NCBI RefSeq assembly: GCF_002257705.1
Contig: NZ_LSLK01000059.1
Location: forward strand, 434,001 to 498,000
Direction of reading: 5' to 3'
Length of the DNA stretch: 64,000 nt
From: Sporomusa silvacetica DSM 10669
Lineage (GTDB): Bacteria > Bacillota > Negativicutes > Sporomusales > Sporomusaceae
A program made the position numbers and the translations under genes. Under the pieces are notes generated by a model that did no database searches, was not told the DNA's origin, and saw only the letters and a list, made by a program, of their open reading frames with translations. This document shows positions 51,829-60,441 of the stretch, one piece after another. The number at the start of each line of letters is the position of its first letter. Position 1 is the stretch's first letter.

Positions 51829-52251
51829 TTAATTTTTCGCCTCAGCATCGGCAGCCAAGCCAAAACGTGTGATACCCGCAGCTTTGAGGTTATCAAGAAA
51901 TGTTATGACCTTGCCATACGCTAGGCCTTTTTCGGCGCGGATAACCATGGCAAATCTTGGATTTTTAGTGTTTTCGGCCTTGGCTTGCAGCAGCAAGTCC
52001 TGTTCATTAATGGACTTATCTTCGAGCCATAAAGTGCCATCTTCTTTTATGGTCACCAGAAATGTCGCATTGATCTGAGATTCCGCATGTTTTGCCGTTG
52101 GCATATTAATCGGTAGTGCCTTTAAATCAACCATATATAAGGTGCTTAACATAAAAAACACCAGCAGGAAGAACATAATATCGATCATCGGAATGATCAT
52201 GATTTCCGGTTTTTTGAAGGAGCGGCGGTCACGCAACCTCATTGGCTGCAC
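51829..52251 (-). CDS. exbD: ExbD, biopolymer transport motor subunit
   Basis: 140 residues with a single N-terminal membrane helix that carries the proton-accepting Asp (MIIPMIDIMFFLLVFFML) and a periplasmic domain (INATFLVTIKEDGTLWLED, RAEKGLAYGKVITFLDNLK). It overlaps exbB by 23 bases and directly abuts tonB, giving one operon. Confidence 0.94.
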   Translation of the reverse strand: MQPMRLRDRRSFKKPEIMIIPMIDIMFFLLVFFMLSTLYMVDLKALPINMPTAKHAESQINATFLVTIKEDGTLWLEDKSINEQDLLLQAKAENTKNPRFAMVIRAEKGLAYGKVITFLDNLKAAGITRFGLAADAEAKN

Positions 52252-52861
52252 CCCGTTCTACTTGATTTTCCAGTGAAGAAAAGCATTGTTCCATATCGGT
52301 TACGATATGATCGAGCCGTTGAATAAAGTAAGCATGTACAGCCATGGAAATAATGGCAACACAAAGCCCCGTAGCCGTCGCAATCAGGGCTTCTCCAATG
52401 CCGCCGGTAATTGCCATTGGCTGGCCGGCCTGTAGATTGAAAATGCTGAAGGCGGAAATCATGCCACTGATTGTGCCTAAGAGACCTAGCAATGGTGCCA
52501 TAGTTACGATTACGCTCAGATAATATAAACGGCTGCGGAATTTTGCCAAAGCAACGCCAGACTGGACTTCAGCAAAGCCCGTAACGGCTTTGGCATCTTT
52601 GCCAGCCTTCTGCATGGCGACTTCGAGAATACCAGCAAGATTGCCTGATGTTGCTGCCGCCAATTGCTTGGCGTCCTGCCAGCGGTCATTACTGAGGGCA
52701 TTGCAATAGTCTTCGGCAAATTTGCGTCCGGAATCAGCCTGGCGAAAATACAGGAATCGCTCAATGGCGATAGCTACAACGAAAATCGAACACAGCAAAA
52801 GAATATACATGACGAAACCGCCCTTTTGAAAATAAGCGGCTCCCTGAAGAATTAAGTCCAT
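52229..52861 (-). CDS. exbB: ExbB, biopolymer transport motor subunit
   Basis: 210 residues, MotA/TolQ/ExbB family, three membrane helices: the first near 15-35 (FVMYILLLCSIFVVAIAIERFL), then the conserved pair APLLGLLGTISGMISAF and GGIGEALIATATGLCVAIISM. The start follows GGAGG by eight bases. Forms the proton channel with ExbD. It lies 103 bases downstream of the ABC ATPase gene, so it could share the uptake operon or have its own promoter in that gap. Confidence 0.95.
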   Translation of the reverse strand: MDLILQGAAYFQKGGFVMYILLLCSIFVVAIAIERFLYFRQADSGRKFAEDYCNALSNDRWQDAKQLAAATSGNLAGILEVAMQKAGKDAKAVTGFAEVQSGVALAKFRSRLYYLSVIVTMAPLLGLLGTISGMISAFSIFNLQAGQPMAITGGIGEALIATATGLCVAIISMAVHAYFIQRLDHIVTDMEQCFSSLENQVERGAANEVA

Positions 52862-52964
52862 AAATAATTTCCTCCCATTAATTATGAAAAAATTTGAATC
52901 TCCTGATTAAACCCCTCGTCCCAGATCAAATTTACCTTAACCCGGCACAGAGCTTTTATCCGCA

Positions 52965-53765
52965 CTAAAAATCTTGATTCTGCTCCTTAAATGGTACACA
53001 GATTACAGCTTCCGTACCATTTCCCAGTTCCGGCCTTACAATCTGAACATTAACATGGTATGTATTTTTTATGTAGGTCGGATTGATTACTTCATCCGGT
53101 CTTCCGATTTGAAACCGGCCCCCACTGCTGATCGCGGCTACTTTTGAACTATACTGCAGGGCATGATTCGGTGAATGCGTTGTCATAATTACGCCCAGCC
53201 CTGCTTTTTGAATCATCGTATGAATGTAGTCGAGCACGCGAATCTGATTCCCATAATCAAGATTTGATGTAGGTTCATCCATAATTAAAAAATCCGGTTT
53301 TTGCGCCAATGCCCTGGCAATCAATACAAGCTGACGTTCGCCACCGCTGATTTCGGTATAAATACTATCCTTTAAATACCCAATAAATAAAGTTTCTAGA
53401 ACCGCGGCGGCAATCTCAAGATCGGCCTTGCTCGGTGATCCCCAAAGGCCCAGATAAGCAGCCCGGCCCATAGCGACAACATCGAGGACCTTAAATTCAA
53501 AAACAGATGAATGGGCTTGCGGCACATAACCAACTCTTTTGGCAAATTCCTGGCACGACCATTTGGCTATGTCTTCGCCATCAAGCAGTATCCGTCCCGA
53601 CTGTAATTTCAACAACCACAAAATCGTCTTAAATAAGGTCGTCTTCCCTACGCCATTCGGCCCCAGCAGGCAGAAAAACTCGCCTGATTTTACAGTAAAT
53701 GATATATCTTTCAAAATTGTTACTTTACCGTAACCACAATTCACGTGATCAAGTTGAAGCTCCAT
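52965..53765 (-). CDS. FepC/BtuD-type ABC transporter ATPase
   Basis: 266 residues: Walker A GPNGVGKTT, Q-loop GYVPQAH, signature SGGERQ, Walker B FLIMDEP, H-loop TTHSPNH. This is the iron-complex/cobalamin importer branch. Works with the FecCD permease 28 bases upstream and the binding protein at 54917. Confidence 0.95.
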   Translation of the reverse strand: MELQLDHVNCGYGKVTILKDISFTVKSGEFFCLLGPNGVGKTTLFKTILWLLKLQSGRILLDGEDIAKWSCQEFAKRVGYVPQAHSSVFEFKVLDVVAMGRAAYLGLWGSPSKADLEIAAAVLETLFIGYLKDSIYTEISGGERQLVLIARALAQKPDFLIMDEPTSNLDYGNQIRVLDYIHTMIQKAGLGVIMTTHSPNHALQYSSKVAAISSGGRFQIGRPDEVINPTYIKNTYHVNVQIVRPELGNGTEAVICVPFKEQNQDF

Positions 53766-53793
53766 GTTCTTTGATTCCTTTCTGCCACCTGGC

Positions 53794-54816
53794 TCAACCT
53801 TTACGGGTTTTATACAACAAATAAATAAAAAATGGTGCGCCGATGATTGAGGTCAATATCCCGAGGGGAACTTCTACCGAAAATAACGTTCGCGCAAAAT
53901 CATCCACCAGCAGCAGAAAAATAGCCCCCATAACAACCGATGCCGGCAATAAGATTTTATTATTCGGTCCAACAATCATCCTCGACAAATGTGGTACCAC
54001 TAGACCAACCATGCTGATAATACCGCTTATAGAAACTGCGGCTGATGTAATAAGTGTTGCCGCTAAAATAACGAAAAAACGCAGTCTAGTAACATTCACG
54101 CCTAATGCTTTGGCTTCTTCATCACCAAATGATATGACATTCAGGTTCCAGCGCAGTGCCAGGAGCAGCATAAGTCCCAATAAAATGGGAATTGCTGTAA
54201 TGTATACGGATTCACCACTGGCCGAAGCCAAACTGCCAAGCAGCCAATAGGTAATTGCCGGCAAAGTGTTTTCGGGATCAGCCACAAATTTCGTCAAGGA
54301 TACAAACGAAGCAAAGAGCATCCCTATGATAATCCCCGCTAAAATCATCATTAAAACCGTATCGCCACGTTTTCCTAACCATGTCGCAATGCCGTAAGTC
54401 AGCAATACGGCAATGAGTCCAAATACATAGGCAGAAAGCTGGATACCAAACGCGGACCATGACAAAAGGATAGCTATAGCAGCACCAAAACTTGCTCCCG
54501 CCGTCACGCCTAAAATGTCGGGCGAAACCATTGGATTGCGAAACATCCCTTGATAGGCTGCACCAGCTGCAGATAACGCCGCACCGACAAGCATAGCGGC
54601 AATAATCCGCGGCAAGCGGATCTTAAACAGGATAATCTCAGTATTTGGTGTCCAAAACGGCGTGATATGCATAATTTTTGCGGCTAATATCCCCAAGGCC
54701 GTATCTGGAGCAATAGGATAGCGCCCCACCATAAAAGATATAAAAAAAACGGTCAATAAAGCGATCAATAAGCTTATCAATTTCACTGTATCCTCAGAAC
54801 ATCTGATCCATTTCAT
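53794..54816 (-). CDS. FecCD-family ABC permease
   Basis: 340 residues, about ten membrane helices. Family marks: RLPRIIAAMLVGAALSAAGAAYQGMFRNPMVSPDILGVTAGA near the start (seen in pieces), GDEEAKALGVNV coupling loop and GIISMVGLVVPHLSRMIVG. The start is ATG 54816 with GGGGAG seven bases upstream; the GTG at 54831 sits inside that site. It imports an iron chelate, heme or corrinoid through the inner membrane. Confidence 0.95.
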   Translation of the reverse strand: MKWIRCSEDTVKLISLLIALLTVFFISFMVGRYPIAPDTALGILAAKIMHITPFWTPNTEIILFKIRLPRIIAAMLVGAALSAAGAAYQGMFRNPMVSPDILGVTAGASFGAAIAILLSWSAFGIQLSAYVFGLIAVLLTYGIATWLGKRGDTVLMMILAGIIIGMLFASFVSLTKFVADPENTLPAITYWLLGSLASASGESVYITAIPILLGLMLLLALRWNLNVISFGDEEAKALGVNVTRLRFFVILAATLITSAAVSISGIISMVGLVVPHLSRMIVGPNNKILLPASVVMGAIFLLLVDDFARTLFSVEVPLGILTSIIGAPFFIYLLYKTRKG

Positions 54817-54916
54817 CACTTTACTCCCCACTTATTTATATTCTAAAAAAGCCCAACGAAAATTCAGGCAAATAACTCCGCTGCTTTACATTTGCATAAG
54901 TCCTAGCAAGAAGGCC

Positions 54917-56002
54917 CTATTGTTCCGGATTTTTCCCAGAAATAATGCGGTTTGCCTCAGCTTCCGAAAGATCATAATTCATAAATGTCTTATAAAAATA
55001 CCGTGTTTCCTTGACAATATCTATATCCTGAAATTGCTCAGGGTACAATGTTTTAGCTGCCCATTGAATTTGCAGTGCCTCTTCCGCCCCATAGCGATCC
55101 CACAAAAAGGCCCCGTCAGGATTCGCATAAACTTTTTTATTTTGAACCGCTTTGATGCCCTGCCAAACAGGATTATCCATAATCATATGTATATTGCGCG
55201 TACCATCCGGCTCAATAGGTAAGGCATTGCTGCTCACAATAATAACATCAGGGTTCCAAGCCATAACTTGCTCCATTGTTACTGGTTTCATATTGCCTTT
55301 AACATCAACCGCGGCATTCGTTCCTCCGGCAACTTCAATCCAATTGTCAATGATTGTATTTGTTCCATCAATGAGCAATGGATTCCAAGAATTGATATGC
55401 AAGACTTTAGGCCGTTGTTCCTGGGAAATCGGATCGGTAACAGCCTTGATCTTAGCCATTTTTTCATCTAAATAAGCAATATAAGCATCGGCTTTTGCCT
55501 TGGCCTCCGGGCCCAAAATCGTACCGGTTGTCCGGAAACAATCCTTGAGTCCAGCAAAATCAGTAAAAAACAATTGCACAACCGGTATCCCTGTATCTTT
55601 CAATTTTGTAGCAATTACATTGTTTGTCGAGATAAATACAATGTCTGGCTTTGTCTTCATAAGCTCCTCGATATTCACGTCTTGGGGTGTGAACACAATT
55701 TGCGCATCATTCATCGCCGGATTCACAATATAAAGCCAAGGCCTGGCACCTTTTATATCTACAGTAGCTTTTATTTTATCACCCGCCCCAAGCATCGTCA
55801 GTACTTCATTATGGGCCGGCCAGGCATCCGCAATACTTTCAAGCTTAGCGGGAATCTCAATCTTGGCTTTGGCAGAATCGGTTATAACAACTCTTTCTTG
55901 TTTTGTTGCTGTCAGTTCACTGCCACAACCGACTAAAGCCAAAATCAATAAAAGCAATGTTACCAAAATAAAACCATTTCTATATACACTTTTATATGAC
56001 AT
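54917..56002 (-). CDS. FecB/BtuF-type substrate-binding lipoprotein
   Basis: 361 residues. Lipoprotein signal ILVTLLLLILALVGC (lipid Cys26) then a class III periplasmic binding fold: IADAWPAHNEVLTMLGAGDKI, DIVFISTNNVIATKL, MEQVMAWNPDVIIVSSNALP, LWDRYGAEEALQIQWAAKTLYP. It captures the substrate released by the TonB-dependent receptor. The same set of landmarks reappears in the C-terminal half of the MerR fusion at 58253. Preceded by a hairpin that may lower read-through from the receptor gene. Confidence 0.95.
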   Translation of the reverse strand: MSYKSVYRNGFILVTLLLLILALVGCGSELTATKQERVVITDSAKAKIEIPAKLESIADAWPAHNEVLTMLGAGDKIKATVDIKGARPWLYIVNPAMNDAQIVFTPQDVNIEELMKTKPDIVFISTNNVIATKLKDTGIPVVQLFFTDFAGLKDCFRTTGTILGPEAKAKADAYIAYLDEKMAKIKAVTDPISQEQRPKVLHINSWNPLLIDGTNTIIDNWIEVAGGTNAAVDVKGNMKPVTMEQVMAWNPDVIIVSSNALPIEPDGTRNIHMIMDNPVWQGIKAVQNKKVYANPDGAFLWDRYGAEEALQIQWAAKTLYPEQFQDIDIVKETRYFYKTFMNYDLSEAEANRIISGKNPEQ

Positions 56003-56052
56003 AACGCTACATCCTTTCTGCTGTTGTGTGGATTGGCAACACTTTTTATTAT

Positions 56053-56098
56053 GCTACTCAGCCCAACCATCACATGATTAACGGTTGGGCTGAGCAGC
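56053..56098 (-). terminator. Intergenic hairpin between receptor and binding-protein genes
   Basis: GCT-CTCAGCCCAACC pairs with GGTTGGGCTGAG-AGC (16-base arms). The downstream side is ATAATAAAAAG, not a T-run, so partial termination or mRNA stabilisation is as likely as a true stop. Confidence 0.6.
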
Positions 56099-56140
56099 TT
56101 TACTCATTTTATATTTATATTTTACAATGTCAACACAGAA

Positions 56141-58219
56141 TTAGAATTCCTTGCTGATCTGAACACCGTAGGTGGCTCCGGTATCATACACGTACATGCC
56201 TGTAGCATAGCGCTGGTCAGTGATATTGTTGCCGAACAGGGTAAGGGTGGTATTTGCATTCAATTCCTTGTTGATGTTGATATCGATGGTAGTGACTCTA
56301 TCCATATTAAAGTCTGTGCCGCTACCAGCATTTACGCCACTGCTTGTACCTCGATACTGGCTGTTATGATGCAGCATCAGATTAGCAGATATGTCCTTAT
56401 TTTTATAATTTAGCGCTATATTATAAAGGTTATGTGGTGTGCGGCTATTATCCAAGGCATCACTTGAAGTAAAATAAGCGTAGCTCGCTTTATAACCGAA
56501 GTGATCGGTTAAATCGCCATGTAAGCCCAATTCAAAACCTCTCCGCTGCAAATCTCTGGCAGTATAGCTGTAAACCGGGTAGCTATACGATGTATCCCAA
56601 GACTCATAATATTTGTTGCCTGTAGCAACCCGAGCATTATCAATGTCATAATAGAAGGCTGTCAACGAGGCATTCAGCACTTTACTGTAATTCGCTTCCA
56701 CTCCCGTTTCATATTTTATACGCTTTTCATCGCCCAGTTTTTCATTGTTTTCCACGAGGGCAAAGTCGTTATCTGCCTGCTGCGAATAGCCTAGACGCGC
56801 CGTTGCTTTATAGACCTTGTTGATCTGATAAGCCGCGCCTACCGATGTGCTGACCGAATTTCCTTCCCACATGTCTCCAAAAAGCCGATCATACGCTATT
56901 GAGGTTGAGCCAGCTAAATATTTACCAATTCCTGATGTAATATGTTTTTTATCGAGCCGGGCAGAGACATCAAGTATCACTTTATCCGTAGCCTTTCTTT
57001 CCCCGTACAGATAGAAGCCGTACAGTTCTTCCTCACGTGGACCGCCGCCGTATGCACCCAGCCCGGTCGGTGAGTCAAACCACATAAGCTGCGTACCGAA
57101 TTTCAACTTATCCCGGCCATAATCCAGCGTATGCCCCAGATTCAATTGCCGCAAATAGTCCCTTTCATAGAAACCGCCAGCCTTCTTTGTAATCGGGTCT
57201 CCATTGAGTGCCCATCTATATGAATCTACACTACTCCAGCCGAAACTAAAGTCAGTTGTATGATGCTCATCCCATTTTTTCGCCGCATTCATCGCTAATA
57301 CTGTCGTCTTGATCGGCAAAAATCCACCAAGGGCCAATTTATTTGCAGGAGTTATATTGAGAGCATAGGAATCTGCTACCGAGTTAAAATAAGCTTTATT
57401 GTGGACATCGCCTTCATTGTACAGCAGTGTCATATTGGCAACCCAGTCCTTGCCTTTATCCCCGATTTTAAATAAATATGTATTCAGATTTTGGCTATTG
57501 TTCCAGCCATCCATGCCGTCGGTCTTGTCTTTCGCGTAGCCCAACGTATAATAACCTGTGTCACCAATCTTGTCACCATGCACATAGCTTGCTTTTTCTG
57601 CATTGAAAGTTCCGTAGCTCACTTTGGCCTTGTCAACCGACTTGGTAGGCGTCATGGTCGTAATGATAATATAACCTTGAGCAGGAGCACCGGACTTAAC
57701 GTTAGTTTGCGCGAAGGAGGCTACTGGCCCCATCGTCAAGATTGATGCATCGCGGCAAAAAGTAATCGATTCGATCATGTCAACCGGCAGATTCATGAGC
57801 ATACGCGAGGCTTGCGTTTCTGGCAGCCAGACGCCATCAATGATATAACCAATTTCATCACCGCCGCGCGTCTCGACTTTGCAATAGCCTTTAGCACCAT
57901 AGCGCATGACATTGAGTCCCATCCCATTTTGAATAAGTTCCAATATATCTTTAGGATGCATTTTTTCAATGTCTTCCTGGGTAAAGGTTTCCGTCGCTAT
58001 CTTGCTGCTTTCTGGAACAGCCAAACGAGCATCTACCGGATCGGCCATTGTATTTGCTGCTTCTTTGGCAGGCGTTACAATTTTTTTGCCTGTTACCTGG
58101 ACATCGCTAAGTACAGTAGTATTTTCATTATCGCTTTCTTGGGCCTGTACCGACAACACTGTGCCACCACAGGCTATGGAAGATACTAGCAATACTGTCA
58201 ATAACTTGTTGTGTTTCAT
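56141..58219 (-). CDS. TonB-dependent outer-membrane receptor
   Basis: 692 residues. Signal peptide LLTVLLVSSIACGGTVLSVQA-Q, then the plug (TETFTQEDIEKMHPKDILELIQNGMGLNV, DGVWLPETQASRMLMNLPVDMIESITF) and a 22-strand barrel whose repeats end in FGNNITDQRY and a terminal KEF, the outer-membrane insertion signal. The plug has two Cys in unusual positions (GYCKVETRGG and ITFCRDAS). The start is ATG 58219, with GGGGAGGAG about 12 bases upstream; an earlier ATG overlaps that site. It is in operon with the MerR fusion (33 bases) and uptake genes; the ligand is unknown (siderophore, heme or corrinoid). Confidence 0.95.
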   Translation of the reverse strand: MKHNKLLTVLLVSSIACGGTVLSVQAQESDNENTTVLSDVQVTGKKIVTPAKEAANTMADPVDARLAVPESSKIATETFTQEDIEKMHPKDILELIQNGMGLNVMRYGAKGYCKVETRGGDEIGYIIDGVWLPETQASRMLMNLPVDMIESITFCRDASILTMGPVASFAQTNVKSGAPAQGYIIITTMTPTKSVDKAKVSYGTFNAEKASYVHGDKIGDTGYYTLGYAKDKTDGMDGWNNSQNLNTYLFKIGDKGKDWVANMTLLYNEGDVHNKAYFNSVADSYALNITPANKLALGGFLPIKTTVLAMNAAKKWDEHHTTDFSFGWSSVDSYRWALNGDPITKKAGGFYERDYLRQLNLGHTLDYGRDKLKFGTQLMWFDSPTGLGAYGGGPREEELYGFYLYGERKATDKVILDVSARLDKKHITSGIGKYLAGSTSIAYDRLFGDMWEGNSVSTSVGAAYQINKVYKATARLGYSQQADNDFALVENNEKLGDEKRIKYETGVEANYSKVLNASLTAFYYDIDNARVATGNKYYESWDTSYSYPVYSYTARDLQRRGFELGLHGDLTDHFGYKASYAYFTSSDALDNSRTPHNLYNIALNYKNKDISANLMLHHNSQYRGTSSGVNAGSGTDFNMDRVTTIDININKELNANTTLTLFGNNITDQRYATGMYVYDTGATYGVQISKEF

Positions 58220-58252
58220 GAAATATAAACTCCTCCCCAACATAAATGCGTG

Positions 58253-59878
58253 TTAACTTGAATCCCCTATTAACTGGGCCGATTCATCGCCAATGATTTG
58301 TCTTACTTCGTGGTCAGCCAATTTATAATGGTAAAATTCTTTAAAAAACCATTTAACTTCAGGCCCTAAATCATCTTTAAAATTCTCCGGATGAAAAACC
58401 TTAGCCGCCCACTGTATTTGTAGCGCTTCCTCCGCGCCATAACGATCCCAGGAAAATACCCCTCGGGGATTGACGTACACCCGCTTGGTCTTTACGGCAG
58501 CAATCTGCCGCCATACATCATCTTGCTCCAACTCCATGATAATTTGCCGGCCAACTAAAGCCTCCCGGGCAATAACAATTACCTCGGGATTCCAGCTGAT
58601 GACCTGTTCCAGCGTTACCGCCTGTAAGTTGCCGGTTACGGCTGCGACATTTACACCGCCGGCCATATTGATCCAATCATCGATAATCGTGCCGGCACCA
58701 TCAATGAGCAGGGGATTAAGTTTGGCAATATGTAATACCCGTGGTTTGTGCTGCAGCGGTATCTGGGCGGTAATTCCGGTTATTTGGGCCTGTTTATCGT
58801 CCAGATACCGAATATATTTATCCGCTTGCGCTATCGCCAACCCGCCCAGCACGGCGGCTGTAAGTCTGACACAGTCTTTCAAGCTGTTAAAATCGGTGAC
58901 TGACAATTGAACTACAGGAATATCAGCTTTTCTGAAGGCCTCCACGTCTTTATTACTATTTGAGACAAAAACCACATCCGGTTCACATTTAATCAACTCT
59001 TCCACATTAGTACTGGCGGAGCTGAATATTATCGCCGCCTTATTAATGTCCGGGTTGATTTTTTGCAGCCACGGTTTTTGGGTTGTCGCCATAGTTGTCG
59101 CCACAATTTTGTCACCGCCGCCCAATAAGCAGACAATGTCCTGATGAGCTGCCCAGGCATCGGCAATGCGGGAAATTTTATTGTTCAAATTTACCGACAC
59201 ACCGAACATATCCGTTACCAACATTGCCTGTTTTACCGCTGGTATCGTTGGAACATCCGCACTACAACCGCTCAACAACAGTAACAAGTTTAGCGTCATT
59301 ATAAAAATGTAGTTATTTTTTAATCGGCCCCAATAGGAATTATTGATTATTTCAAAATCATTTTGCGCCCAGTTTCTTATTTTTGAAATTTCTCCTGGCG
59401 GAGCACCAGTCGATTCCAAAAACAACTGGTGCTGCTCTGGCGACATCAGCTCAAATTCCCGGTGCCATTGCCATTGATCATAAAGACTAAATCCTGCGGC
59501 ACTAAAGATTCCATCCCAGGCATCATTAGCAACTAATGCTTTTCGCTCTTGCACTTGAAAGTCCAGCAATAACCGGACAATCCCTTTTTGTTGCTCACGC
59601 AATGTCTCGATAGATTTGTTTAGCTCGTGGATTCTCTTTTCCAAAAGAGACACTGTTATACTTTGAGAACCGGATAGTAGTTCCTTGATACTATTCAAGG
59701 ACATTCCCGCTTCGCGATAGCTGCAAATTCTTTCGAGCAGCTGGCAGTCGGACTCGGAATAAAGTCGATACCCAGATGACGTTCGCTCTGAACTCTTCAA
59801 AAGTTCGATGGAGTCATAGTATAGAAGTGCTGTGCGAGAAAGGTGAAACTTCTTTGCTATCTGTCCGATGGTATACAT
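58253..59878 (-). CDS. MerR regulator fused to a membrane-tethered periplasmic binding protein
   Basis: 541 residues from ATG 59878 (GGAG seven bases upstream). Order: MerR winged helix (1-70: YTIGQIAKKFHLSRTALLYYD, SGYRLYSESD); a coiled coil of MerR-dimer type (about 75-115); a cytoplasmic linker (115-185); then RLKNNYIFIMTLNLLLLLSGC, a lipoprotein-like signal with lipobox Cys205; and a full class III binding protein (215-530: ISRIADAWAAHQDIVCLLGGGDKIV, MAGGVNVAAV, FSWDRYGAEEALQIQWAAKVFHP) clearly homologous to the transporter's binding protein at 54917. No internal start or ribosome site precedes the lipobox. It heads the receptor operon. I infer a transmembrane one-component sensor; its mechanism is not known to me. 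Confidence 0.85.
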   Translation of the reverse strand: MYTIGQIAKKFHLSRTALLYYDSIELLKSSERTSSGYRLYSESDCQLLERICSYREAGMSLNSIKELLSGSQSITVSLLEKRIHELNKSIETLREQQKGIVRLLLDFQVQERKALVANDAWDGIFSAAGFSLYDQWQWHREFELMSPEQHQLFLESTGAPPGEISKIRNWAQNDFEIINNSYWGRLKNNYIFIMTLNLLLLLSGCSADVPTIPAVKQAMLVTDMFGVSVNLNNKISRIADAWAAHQDIVCLLGGGDKIVATTMATTQKPWLQKINPDINKAAIIFSSASTNVEELIKCEPDVVFVSNSNKDVEAFRKADIPVVQLSVTDFNSLKDCVRLTAAVLGGLAIAQADKYIRYLDDKQAQITGITAQIPLQHKPRVLHIAKLNPLLIDGAGTIIDDWINMAGGVNVAAVTGNLQAVTLEQVISWNPEVIVIAREALVGRQIIMELEQDDVWRQIAAVKTKRVYVNPRGVFSWDRYGAEEALQIQWAAKVFHPENFKDDLGPEVKWFFKEFYHYKLADHEVRQIIGDESAQLIGDSS

Positions 59879-59898
59879 CAACAATCTCCTTTTTTCAT

Positions 59899-59950
59899 CA
59901 TAAACTATAAAGCAATAGACAGGTCAATAAGTTATTTCCGGTAAACCGGA
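59899..59950 (-). promoter_or_regulatory. Promoter and TCCGGT-N2-ACCGGA palindrome of the uptake operon
   Basis: TTGACC (59927-59922), 17-base spacer and TTTATG (59904-59899) form a plausible promoter before ATG 59878. Ten bases upstream of -35 lies a perfect palindrome TCCGGTAAACCGGA (59937-59950), a candidate binding site for the operon's MerR-like first gene. MerR proteins usually bind between -35 and -10, so this placement would be atypical. Confidence 0.45.
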
Positions 59951-60249
59951 CACCATAAAGTCCTCTAATACAATCCACTAACAACAGCCTTATAACTTAA
60001 ACCAACATTAACTAACTAATTAAATAAATCAATCAACTACTATTCGTTTTTTCTTTGTCATAATAGCATAATCCCTCTTTTTTCGTCAATTTTTCGCTAA
60101 TTCATATTTGTTTAATGCAACTATTCAATACATAAGTGAACACAGCTGAACAGTACAAAGCTGAACCGGCTTTACCAAGAAAAGTTCTGGTACAAAAATC
60201 TCACCAATCCAAAGATTCTCTGCCATTCACCAAAATATCGAAAACAAAA

Positions 60250-60287
60250 GAACATCCTTCCCCTGATTGATCAAGGGAAGGATGTTC
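60250..60287 (-). terminator. Terminator of the export operon
   Basis: GAACATCCTTCCC with its exact complement after 12 bases, followed on the minus strand by CTTTTGTTTTC. The rest of 59951-60249 is AT-rich and shows no gene. Confidence 0.85.
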
Positions 60288-60297
60288 TTTGCCGACA

Positions 60298-60441
60298 CTA
60301 TTTAACACATTGCTGTTTTATCTCTTTTACCGGTCTAGCCTCAATATAGCCGCGTTCACCTAATGGTACCAGTTGGAATCTTGGACCGGCCTCATCTGCC
60401 CAGGTAAATCCATACAATTCCGGATTATAATCTTTAATAAC
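60298..60441 (-). other. In-frame open continuation behind the amber stop of the adaptor gene
   Basis: Directly after the TAG of the adaptor gene the same frame stays open for 47 codons, reading VIKDYNPELYGFTWADEAGPR then FQLVPLGERGYIEARPVKEI, ending at TAG 60298. It looks like genuine protein and sits before the terminator. It may be a separate small gene (a TTG lies at the LYGF codon), a decayed gene tail, or a read-through extension. Confidence 0.4.
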
